Both the position numbers and the translations under genes were made by a program. From the NCBI GenBank assembly GCA_904501895.1, contig CAJGCX010000008.1, forward strand, positions 1 to 30,448: 30,448 bases of DNA. The letters are read 5' to 3'. This DNA is from Clostridiaceae bacterium (GTDB lineage Bacteria > Bacillota > Clostridia > Oscillospirales > Acutalibacteraceae). The notes beneath the pieces are model-generated. The model was not told the origin of the DNA and ran no database searches. It saw only the letters and a list, made by a program, of their open reading frames with translations. Positions 24,301 through 30,448 of the stretch are shown one piece after another. Within the stretch, counting starts at the first letter, position 1; each line of letters opens with the position of its first letter.

Positions 24301-24907
24301 TATCTATTACCTCACTTAAATAATTATTCATTCTTTTATTTGAAAAATCGAGTGCTTTAATAATTGTAAGAACATCATCTGAAGCACAATCGATATCCTC
24401 ATTGATTACAAAATAGTCATACATTTTGCTTTTACGCATTTCATCCTGAGCAATTTCAAGACGCTTTTGAACATCCTCATCACTTTCAGTACCACGTGAA
24501 CGAAGTCTGTTTTCAAGCACTTCCATTGAAGGTGGTAAAAGGAAGATGCCAACAGAATCAGGATAAAGCTTTTTGATATTTTCAGCACCCTGAACCTCAA
24601 TTTTCAAAACAACATTTTTACCCTCGCTGAGCCACTTGTCAACAGGACCCTTTGGAGTACCGTAAAGATTTGAGCCGTACTGAGCGTATTCTAAAACCTC
24701 ACCGTCAGCAATCATTTTATTAAACTCATCAGCAGAGATGAAATAATAATCCTTACCGTCAGTTTCGTTTTCTCTTATACCTCTTGTTGTAAGTGAAATT
24801 GATTTCTGCAATTCCTTATTCTTATTAAGCACAACTTCAAGCACAGTATCCTTACCAACACCTGAAGGTCCTGAAAAAAGAATAAGTAAGCCTTCTTTAT
24901 TCGCCAT
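24293..24907 (-). CDS. gmk: Guanylate kinase
   Basis: A 204-residue enzyme converting GMP to GDP. The P-loop is SGPSGVGKDT (12-21). The GMP-binding region includes LTTRGIRENETDGKDYYF and EYAQYGSNLYGTP, and the lid arginines are in ENRLRSRGTESDEDVQKRL. It overlaps remA by 11 bases and rpoZ by 8, so these three genes are translationally coupled. Confidence 0.96.
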   Translation of the reverse strand: MANKEGLLILFSGPSGVGKDTVLEVVLNKNKELQKSISLTTRGIRENETDGKDYYFISADEFNKMIADGEVLEYAQYGSNLYGTPKGPVDKWLSEGKNVVLKIEVQGAENIKKLYPDSVGIFLLPPSMEVLENRLRSRGTESDEDVQKRLEIAQDEMRKSKMYDYFVINEDIDCASDDVLTIIKALDFSNKRMNNYLSEVIDNV

Positions 24908-25151
24908 ATCCTGTCCCCTCTAATTCACTACGGTTTAATATAGTTTCAGCCTTTAAATAAGTTGAAACAACATGGTCACTATCCATTATAAGAATTGCCT
25001 GAGTCTTTCTGCCCTGTGTAGCATCAATAAGCATATTCTTTTCCTTAGCCTGAGCGATAATTCGCTTTGCAGGTGCAGAATCAGTTGACACAACAGCAAT
25101 AACTCTGTCAGCATTAACTGCATTACCAAAACCGATATTGACCAATTTCAT
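24897..25151 (-). CDS. remA: RemA-like regulator (DUF370)
   Basis: An 84-residue protein of the DUF370/YlzA family: MKLVNIGFGNAV and VVSTDSAPAKRI are typical, as is DATQGRKTQAILIMDSDHVV. In Bacillus RemA is a ring-forming DNA-binding activator of biofilm matrix and osmoprotection genes; family members occur next to gmk across Firmicutes. The target in this organism is unknown. GAGG precedes the ATG. Confidence 0.92.
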   Translation of the reverse strand: MKLVNIGFGNAVNADRVIAVVSTDSAPAKRIIAQAKEKNMLIDATQGRKTQAILIMDSDHVVSTYLKAETILNRSELEGTGYGE

Positions 25152-25163
25152 AAGTAAACCTCT

Positions 25164-26048
25164 TTATTCTATATTCTGAATCTGTTCTCTGATTTTTTCA
25201 ATTTCCGCCTTAATGTCAATAACATTACGTGCAATTGTAACATCCTGTGCCTTTGAACCGATTGTATTAGCCTCTCTGTTCATTTCCTGCACAAGGAAAT
25301 CAGTTTTTCTACCAACAGCCTCATCACTTTCAAGGAAAAGTCGAAGCTGGTCAATGTGACTACGAAGTCTTACAGTTTCTTCAGCAACTGCAACCTTATC
25401 AGCAAAAATTGCACATTCAGTGAGAAGTCTTTGCTCATCAACCTGAACATCAGATAAAAATTCGTTGATTCTTGCAAGTAACTTATCGTTATATTCCTTA
25501 ACTGTTTCAGGTGAACGCTCCTCAATAACAGAAACCTTATTGAGAATTAAATCAGCTCTTGAAAGAACGTCATTCTTAAGCTTTTCACCCTCTGTTTCAC
25601 GCATTGCGATAAACTTATCAACAGCAACCTCAGCAACAGATTTCACTGCATTCCAGATTTTTTCTTCATCTGCTTCCTTTTTATGTACTGTAAAAATATC
25701 GTTATATCGTGCAAGAGAAGACATTGCAAGGTCATCTCTTAAATTAAGCTCGTTTGTATCTGCAAGGTCCTTTAATGCAGTAAGATAAGATTTTGCAAGA
25801 GAATGATTAACGAGAATTTCAATTTCATCATCCTCAAGATTTTCAACTGAAACGTAGCATTCAACCTTACCTCTTGCAACACGTGAGCCTATATAACTCT
25901 TAAGCTTTTCATCAAGAAAGCCGTAATTTCTAGGCACTCGTGAGCTGAACTCAAAATATCTGTGATTAACACTTTTAAGCTCAACAGTAATGCTCATTGT
26001 ATCCACAACTGCCTGTGAACGACCATAGCCGGTCATACTTCTAATCAT
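25164..26048 (-). CDS. yicC: YicC/YloC-family endoribonuclease
   Basis: A 294-residue protein starting MIRSMTGYGRSQ with the family signature ELKSVNHRYFE shortly after. The C-terminal DUF1732 part has EMNREANTIGSKAQD and VIDIKAEIEKIREQIQNIE. Characterised members act as RNA endonucleases. It starts the yicC-remA-gmk-rpoZ order typical of Firmicutes and has TTGGAG before its ATG. Confidence 0.94.
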   Translation of the reverse strand: MIRSMTGYGRSQAVVDTMSITVELKSVNHRYFEFSSRVPRNYGFLDEKLKSYIGSRVARGKVECYVSVENLEDDEIEILVNHSLAKSYLTALKDLADTNELNLRDDLAMSSLARYNDIFTVHKKEADEEKIWNAVKSVAEVAVDKFIAMRETEGEKLKNDVLSRADLILNKVSVIEERSPETVKEYNDKLLARINEFLSDVQVDEQRLLTECAIFADKVAVAEETVRLRSHIDQLRLFLESDEAVGRKTDFLVQEMNREANTIGSKAQDVTIARNVIDIKAEIEKIREQIQNIE

Positions 26049-26063
26049 ATATTACACTCCAAA

Positions 26064-26438
26064 TTATTTACAACAGCTTCCTTTTAAAAGCGTAGGAATA
26101 TCACCGCTGTAAATACCATTATTATTTTCAAAGCCTAAATGTGTAAGCACATCTGAAATCTCTTCAAGACTGCAATAGCACATATAAGCACTTCTGTTTG
26201 CACAATAATTCAATCCTGCTCTTAAAAAGCCTTCAACTAAAAGCTTATCAGTTAAATCACATTCAATAAAGTCAAAATAACACTTGTAATTGTCAATTCT
26301 GACTAAGCATTTTCCAACAGGATTGTTGTCCTCATCAAAGCCTTCATATCCACCGAAAACGTCATTATCATTGATAAGGTTTTCAGGGAACAATGCCTTG
26401 ATTTTCTGGGTATCGTTTATAGGTTTATAAGTAATCAT
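26064..26438 (-). CDS. Small conserved-looking protein, possibly GNAT-like, function unknown
   Basis: A 124-residue protein whose start overlaps the stop of the pseudouridine synthase gene by one base (TAATG), so the two are coupled. Alternating beta and helical stretches, and a central AGLNYCANRSAYMCYC segment, resemble a reduced acetyltransferase fold. The acyl-CoA loop QxxGxG/A is not visible, so the assignment is weak. Cysteines are frequent (8), and the protein ends GSCCK, suggesting metal binding or redox sensitivity. No signal peptide or membrane segment. Confidence 0.6.
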   Translation of the reverse strand: MITYKPINDTQKIKALFPENLINDNDVFGGYEGFDEDNNPVGKCLVRIDNYKCYFDFIECDLTDKLLVEGFLRAGLNYCANRSAYMCYCSLEEISDVLTHLGFENNNGIYSGDIPTLLKGSCCK

Positions 26439-27184
26439 TATTTTGTATTCTTTCTGTCAATTGATGATGCAACCATAAGCTTATGCACTTCTTCATCAGT
26501 AAGATTACGCCAATCTCCCTGCTTTAACATACCAAGCTTAACTGAGCCGATTTGTGTTCTCTTAAGACGAGCAACCTCAAGACCTAATGCATCACACATT
26601 TTTCTGATTTGTCGGTTTCTGCCTTCATAAATGATGATTTCAAGAACAACTCTGCCTTCCTTTTTCTCAAGCACACGTACTTCAGATGGCATAGTCATTC
26701 TACCGTCAATTTCAACACCTGTTGTAAGGGCTGTAATCTGCTCCTCAGTAATTGTAGGACGGACAGTAACACGATATGTTTTTGGCACGTGATGAGTAGG
26801 ATGAGTAAGTGAATTTGCAAATTCACCGTCGTCAGTAAGAAGCAACAGACCTTCTGAATCCCTGTCAAGTCTGCCAACAGGATAAACTCTTGTTCCAACA
26901 TCCTCAATAAGCTGAGCAACACATTTTCTGCCCATTTCATCACTTAGTGTTGTAATAAAGCCTCTTGGTTTATGAAGCATAATGTAAGTATTCTTTTTGC
27001 TTTTTCTGACCTTCTTACCTGCCACAACAACTGTGTCATTTTTAGGGTCAATTTTATCACCAATAGAAGCAGGCTTACCGTTAACCTTAACCTTACCTGC
27101 TGCAATCAAATCTTCAGCCTTTCTTCGTGAAGCAACGCCACATTCAGATAAATACTTCTGAAGTCTGACTTTATTATCTGCCAT
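26438..27184 (-). CDS. rluB: RsuA/RluB-family rRNA pseudouridine synthase
   Basis: A 248-residue enzyme. An N-terminal S4 RNA-binding domain (VRLQKYLSECGVASRRKAEDLI, here described by its key RLQKYLSECG and SRRKAE) precedes the catalytic domain with YPVGRLDRDSEGLLLLT, whose Asp after GRL (in GRLDRDSEG) is the nucleophile. The C-terminal RNRQIRKMCDALG motif is also present. It converts a specific uridine of 23S rRNA to pseudouridine; RluB is preferred over RsuA from the Firmicute context near scpAB. Confidence 0.93.
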   Translation of the reverse strand: MADNKVRLQKYLSECGVASRRKAEDLIAAGKVKVNGKPASIGDKIDPKNDTVVVAGKKVRKSKKNTYIMLHKPRGFITTLSDEMGRKCVAQLIEDVGTRVYPVGRLDRDSEGLLLLTDDGEFANSLTHPTHHVPKTYRVTVRPTITEEQITALTTGVEIDGRMTMPSEVRVLEKKEGRVVLEIIIYEGRNRQIRKMCDALGLEVARLKRTQIGSVKLGMLKQGDWRNLTDEEVHKLMVASSIDRKNTK

Positions 27185-27227
27185 AACTACACCTATAAAT
27201 CCTTAAAATTATTTAACACAAATATTC

Positions 27228-27253
27228 CGTTGAGAGAAATTAATCCCTCAACG
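27228..27253 (-). terminator. Hairpin after ytfJ, possible terminator
   Basis: CGTTGAG (27228-27234) pairs with CTCAACG (27247-27253) around a 12-base AT-rich loop. It lies 11 bases past the ytfJ stop, where a terminator is expected. The tract after it on the minus strand (GGAATATTTGTG) has few T residues, so termination would be weak and partial read-through into rluB is likely. Confidence 0.4.
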
Positions 27254-27264
27254 AAAATTATAAA

Positions 27265-27699
27265 TTATTCAGCTGTTTCGTCAGCAGAAACACTTGTCAT
27301 TGCTGTATTTACTGCCTTATCCATCTTTGCCTTATTAACTGCGTTTGAAACCTTATCAAACATTTCTGGTACAAGACCTACAATACGCTCTGCAGCGTTA
27401 TCAAATGCTGTAATATGCTTAACATCAACGTTACCGTAAGCATCAATTACAAGGAATGCTACAGGAAGAATTGTAACACCGGCACCGCCGCCACCACCGA
27501 AAATATCTTGATTAGATTTTGATGGAAAATCAGAACCGCCTGATGCAAAACCGTATGTAACCTTTGATACAGGAATAATTGTAACGCCACCGTCTACCTT
27601 AATTGGCTCACCAATAATTGTGCTGACATTTACAAGGTCCTTTACCTTTTCAATTGTTGATTCAAGAATACCTGCTGCTGATGACTTTTCCTTCATCAT
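27265..27699 (-). CDS. ytfJ: GerW-family sporulation protein (YtfJ-like)
   Basis: A 144-residue protein of the YtfJ/GerW family: an N-terminal helix, then IIGEPIKVDGGVTIIPVSKVTYGF (key VDGGVTIIPVSK), a glycine-rich loop (GGGGGAG at about 69-75) followed by VTILPVAFLVI. In Bacillus the homologue is made in spores and affects germination. Its ATG overlaps the DUF2953 gene stop, an arrangement that is conserved in Bacillus (ytfI-ytfJ). Either of two adjacent ATGs could be the start. It supports spore formation, together with spoVM. Confidence 0.9.
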   Translation of the reverse strand: MMKEKSSAAGILESTIEKVKDLVNVSTIIGEPIKVDGGVTIIPVSKVTYGFASGGSDFPSKSNQDIFGGGGGAGVTILPVAFLVIDAYGNVDVKHITAFDNAAERIVGLVPEMFDKVSNAVNKAKMDKAVNTAMTSVSADETAE

Positions 27700-28391
27700 A
27701 AAGCACCACCTTCATTTATATTTTCTTTATTTGATTTATTTTTAATTCCCTTAAGGAATTTGAGTACAACCTTAAACACTAATCTTATAGCAAGAACAAT
27801 AACTGCATTTATAAAGAATATTGGTCTGATATGTACCGAAAAAGCAAACTGTGCTGAATTCTTGTTGCCTAAAAAATCAGGCTCAATTTCAACATCATAT
27901 TTCTTTACAGGGAAGTTAGAAACGATATATCCCATTGCAGGAAATACCTTCTGACATGTTCTTCCGTATTCCATTGCAGTTTCAGCTGCATCACAGCCAC
28001 CTGTTACAGTCATAAATAAGTACAATTCACGAAAAACAATGTGCTTTTTAAATGAACTGAACATCTTTCCAAGTGATGATACAGCATTGTTAACAAGCTG
28101 TATTACACCGTCAAAGCCCTGATTATTATAAAAAGTAACAAAGATATTTTCCTTTTTTTCAGCCTGGTCATCAGGGTTTGGTTCAGGCTCTTTTGGTGGC
28201 TCTTCTTTTTTAGGATTTTCTTCCTTTTGTGGCTTATCCTTCTTTTTTGCAGGTAAGACAGGAATATTTATAAAAAGCCATTTAATATTCAATTTAAATT
28301 CATCAAAATACTCTGCATCAATTGTGATTCTGATACTGAGAATTACTACAAAGAATAAAATTATTCCTAAAAGAATATAAAGAAAAGTCAA
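27696..28391 (-). CDS. DUF2953 membrane protein (YtfI-like)
   Basis: The protein has 231 residues. An N-terminal membrane segment (about 3-22) is followed by a proline-, lysine- and glutamate-rich linker (48-80) and a folded DUF2953-like part with TGGCDAAETAMEYGR and DVEIEPDF. A hydrophobic stretch near 192-210 suggests a second membrane contact, and the tail is basic. Pairing with ytfJ suggests a spore-related role; the molecular function is unknown. Overlaps ytfJ by 4 bases. Confidence 0.82.
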   Translation of the reverse strand: MTFLYILLGIILFFVVILSIRITIDAEYFDEFKLNIKWLFINIPVLPAKKKDKPQKEENPKKEEPPKEPEPNPDDQAEKKENIFVTFYNNQGFDGVIQLVNNAVSSLGKMFSSFKKHIVFRELYLFMTVTGGCDAAETAMEYGRTCQKVFPAMGYIVSNFPVKKYDVEIEPDFLGNKNSAQFAFSVHIRPIFFINAVIVLAIRLVFKVVLKFLKGIKNKSNKENINEGGAL

Positions 28392-28425
28392 AAGAACACC
28401 TCCCCTATGTATATTTCAATTAAAA

Positions 28426-28998
28426 TTATTCTGCGATTTCTTCCTGAGCTTCAACAGTGTTTTCAGCCTCTTCTGTTACCTCGTTTTCCTTCTGTGGTAA
28501 TTCAGGTAACTCATCAAGTGAAGAAATTGAAAAGCATCTTAAGAAGTCAGGTGTTGTACCATATACCAATGGTCTGCCCGGTAAATCAAGTCTACCCTTT
28601 TCCTCAATAAGCTTTTTCTGACAAAGAGTAGAAATAACACCACTGCAATCAACACCACGAATCTGCTCAACAAAGGACTTTGTAACAGGCTGATTATAAG
28701 CAATAACAGCCAAAACCTCAAAAGCAGCCGGTGATAATGGAGTATTTTTCCTTAATTCAAGAACGTCACGGATAACCTCAGCATATTCAGTTCTTGAAGA
28801 AAGCTGATACATATTATCAAGCTTCAAAACACAGATACCACTGTTTCTTTCATCTAATTTTGCAGAGAGATTTAAAATGACCTGTTCACAAACATCAGGC
28901 TCAATTTCTAGCACCTCTGCTATTTTTTCAAGTTCAACCGGCTCACCTGATGCAAAGAGAATTGCCTCAACAGCAGCCTGTAATTTACTTGCCTTCAT
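28426..28998 (-). CDS. scpB: Chromosome segregation and condensation protein ScpB
   Basis: A 190-residue protein with the two winged-helix domains of ScpB: LQAAVEAILFASGEPV at the start and LSPAAFEVLAVIAYNQPVTK with the downstream IRGVDCSGVI and YGTTPDFLRCF, which are highly conserved. It joins ScpA and SMC in the condensin complex. The acidic glutamate-rich tail (about 170-190) is variable in the family. It starts one base after scpA ends. Confidence 0.95.
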   Translation of the reverse strand: MKASKLQAAVEAILFASGEPVELEKIAEVLEIEPDVCEQVILNLSAKLDERNSGICVLKLDNMYQLSSRTEYAEVIRDVLELRKNTPLSPAAFEVLAVIAYNQPVTKSFVEQIRGVDCSGVISTLCQKKLIEEKGRLDLPGRPLVYGTTPDFLRCFSISSLDELPELPQKENEVTEEAENTVEAQEEIAE

Positions 28999-28999
28999 A

Positions 29000-29737
29000 T
29001 TAGTTCCAATCCTCGCTAACGTCTGTAAAATCTGAATCTAAAAGTTCAACTTCTGCATCCTCACCGTCACCTAAAACCTGAACCTTTTTGGATTTAGTAA
29101 GCTCAAGGACTGCTAAAAATGTAGCAACCATATCGGAGCGTGATTCTGCATCTGTAAAAAGTGATTTCCAATTTGTTTTCTTGCTTTTTGAAGAAAGCTT
29201 ACTGAAAATTTTTGAGATTTTTGAGCTGACAGAAACAACCTTTTTCACAACAATTTCACGGAATGCCTCAATTGGTGGCGGAAGCTGATTAAGCTTCTTA
29301 CCTGCTGCAGAAATATATGCATTGAAAAGCTCACCTATTTCGTGAAATCTTCTGTATGTCTGGTCAACCTCAATTTTTTCTTGCTTTCTGATATATGAAG
29401 AAAAGCCTTCTGTGTTTTCAGATAGCTTTTCAGCCATAGCCTTCATATCTCTGTATTCAATAAGCTCACCCTGAAGCTCATTTTTGAGTTCTTCAGCCTC
29501 AGAATAAACAGGTAAAAGTGAAACAGATTTAAGGTAAACAAGACGTGCAGCCATCTCTAAAAATTCAGATGCCACATACATATCTTCCTCCTGCATCTGT
29601 CGAACATAATCAACGTATTGCTCAACAAGAGTCACAATCGGAATATCATATATATTCAATTTATGCTTTGAAATAAGATGCAAAAGCAAGTCCATTGGAC
29701 CTTCAAAAACATCTATTTTATATGATATTTTTTCCAT
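29000..29737 (-). CDS. scpA: Segregation and condensation protein ScpA (kleisin)
   Basis: A 245-residue kleisin that bridges SMC heads. N-terminal ISYKIDVFEGPMDLLLHLI and YVASEFLEMAARLVYLKS are hallmark ScpA motifs. The C-terminal winged helix is represented by VATFLAVLELTKSKKVQVLG. It forms an operon with scpB and follows the M50 protease gene after 14 bases. Confidence 0.95.
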   Translation of the reverse strand: MEKISYKIDVFEGPMDLLLHLISKHKLNIYDIPIVTLVEQYVDYVRQMQEEDMYVASEFLEMAARLVYLKSVSLLPVYSEAEELKNELQGELIEYRDMKAMAEKLSENTEGFSSYIRKQEKIEVDQTYRRFHEIGELFNAYISAAGKKLNQLPPPIEAFREIVVKKVVSVSSKISKIFSKLSSKSKKTNWKSLFTDAESRSDMVATFLAVLELTKSKKVQVLGDGEDAEVELLDSDFTDVSEDWN

Positions 29738-29751
29738 AAGCTGTTCCTTAA

Positions 29752-30417
29752 TTAAAAAATTAAACCTGCAATATTTGAGAATAAAGTGATAAAAAGATTA
29801 GAAATAAGTGAAAGTGGCTTTGAAAGTACGCCTGTCATAATAAGAACAAAAACCACTAAAACAATATATCTTTCGTACTGCAAAAACTTGTAATAATACT
29901 TTGCAGGGATTAAAAGCTGTAAAATTCTTGAACCGTCAAGTGGTGGAATTGGTAAAAGATTAAACACTGCAAGATTTACATTAACTACACCTGCAAAAGT
30001 AAGGAAATAGTAAATTGCATAAATCATAGTTGAAGATGCACTACCCAAGCTTCCGATAGCAGTTGCAAGAAAAATACAGATAAAGCCCATAATGAGATTT
30101 GAAATAGGACCTGCAATAGCTGTAAGCGCCATACCCTTTTTAGGGTCCTTGAAATTTCGTGGATTAACATTAACAGGCTTTGCGTAACCGAATCCACATA
30201 GGAAAATCATAATTGCGCCCATTGGTGAAATATGCGCCATAGGATTAAGTGTTAATCTACCTGATAAACGAGGAGTCTGGTCACCGAGCTTTGTAGCAAT
30301 CAAAGCATGAGCATACTCGTGTATAGGCATTGTACAGAAAATTACAAATAAACGTGAGAAAAAAGTAATAATAAGGCTTAAGCCATCACCATTACCTCTT
30401 AAAATATCTAAAATCAT
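29752..30417 (-). CDS. Site-2 protease family intramembrane metalloprotease (M50)
   Basis: A 221-residue polytopic membrane protein with the zinc motif HEYAH (H33, E34, H37) in the first helix and the third ligand D161 in NLLPIPPLDGSR. Hydrophobic segments lie at about 13-32, 64-78, 95-120, 128-160 and 183-200. It resembles the short YwhC-type rhomboid-like S2P group without a PDZ domain. Such proteases cleave within membranes, but the substrate is unknown. Its position before scpAB is common in Clostridia. GAGAGG precedes the ATG. Confidence 0.9.
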   Translation of the reverse strand: MILDILRGNGDGLSLIITFFSRLFVIFCTMPIHEYAHALIATKLGDQTPRLSGRLTLNPMAHISPMGAIMIFLCGFGYAKPVNVNPRNFKDPKKGMALTAIAGPISNLIMGFICIFLATAIGSLGSASSTMIYAIYYFLTFAGVVNVNLAVFNLLPIPPLDGSRILQLLIPAKYYYKFLQYERYIVLVVFVLIMTGVLSKPLSLISNLFITLFSNIAGLIF

Positions 30418-30448
30418 CTGAAATTCCTCTCAGTTTTCTAAAATAATA

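Overview
This window looks like a stretch of core chromosome from a low-GC, spore-forming anaerobic Firmicute of the Clostridia, most likely a Ruminococcus/Oscillospiraceae-type gut or rumen bacterium. The call rests on AT-rich DNA with strong GGAGG-type ribosome binding sites, a Bacillus/Clostridium-style yicC-remA-gmk-rpoZ-priA-def-fmt-rsmB-rlmN-prpC-prkC-rsgA-thiN-spoVM gene order, sporulation genes (spoVM, a ytfJ/GerW homologue), acetate kinase, and a secreted protein ending in a type I dockerin. The genus is inference. No rRNA, tRNA, CRISPR array, insertion sequence or phage gene was seen.

Left end (1-5000). A partial tmcAL gene (minus strand) diverges from ackA (plus strand), which has a near-consensus promoter and a UUCG-loop terminator. 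Next comes an unusual replication-type locus. A 22-bp direct-repeat array (2007-2154) is followed by a very AT-rich tract, a 28-bp perfect palindrome (2214-2241), a smaller inverted repeat, and a RepA_N-like initiator gene (2372-2941). The initiator gene runs convergently into a dnaD-like/dnaI-like helicase-loading pair (4974-2944). The RepA-like and DnaD-like proteins end in the same 26-residue tail motif with identical spacing. This cassette resembles a plasmid or integrative-element replication module inside core chromosome and is the most interesting part of the window.

Middle left (5153-10568, all minus strand). A secreted cysteine-rich dockerin protein has its own promoter and terminator. 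Upstream of it lies a compact cluster: a HisJ-type PHP phosphatase, ispE, a geranylgeranyl-reductase-like FAD oxidoreductase, and an intracellular GH43-like protein. A divergent plus-strand pair (10717-12354) encodes an ACT-domain UPF0237 protein and a UPF0210 protein, and ends in a clear terminator.

Right (12458-30417, all minus strand). The cluster from the right edge starts with an M50 protease, scpA, scpB, a DUF2953 protein and the GerW-family ytfJ. Then follow a pseudouridine synthase, a small cysteine-rich protein, yicC, remA, gmk, rpoZ, priA, def, fmt, a yugP-like metalloprotease, rsmB, rlmN, prpC, prkC, rsgA and thiN. After thiN come two tiny genes: a 48-residue membrane protein and a 27-residue SpoVM reading from TTG. 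Genes are separated by a few bases or overlap, so much of this block is probably co-transcribed. It joins nucleotide supply, replication restart, N-formylmethionine handling, rRNA modification, PASTA-kinase signalling, ribosome assembly and spore coat assembly.
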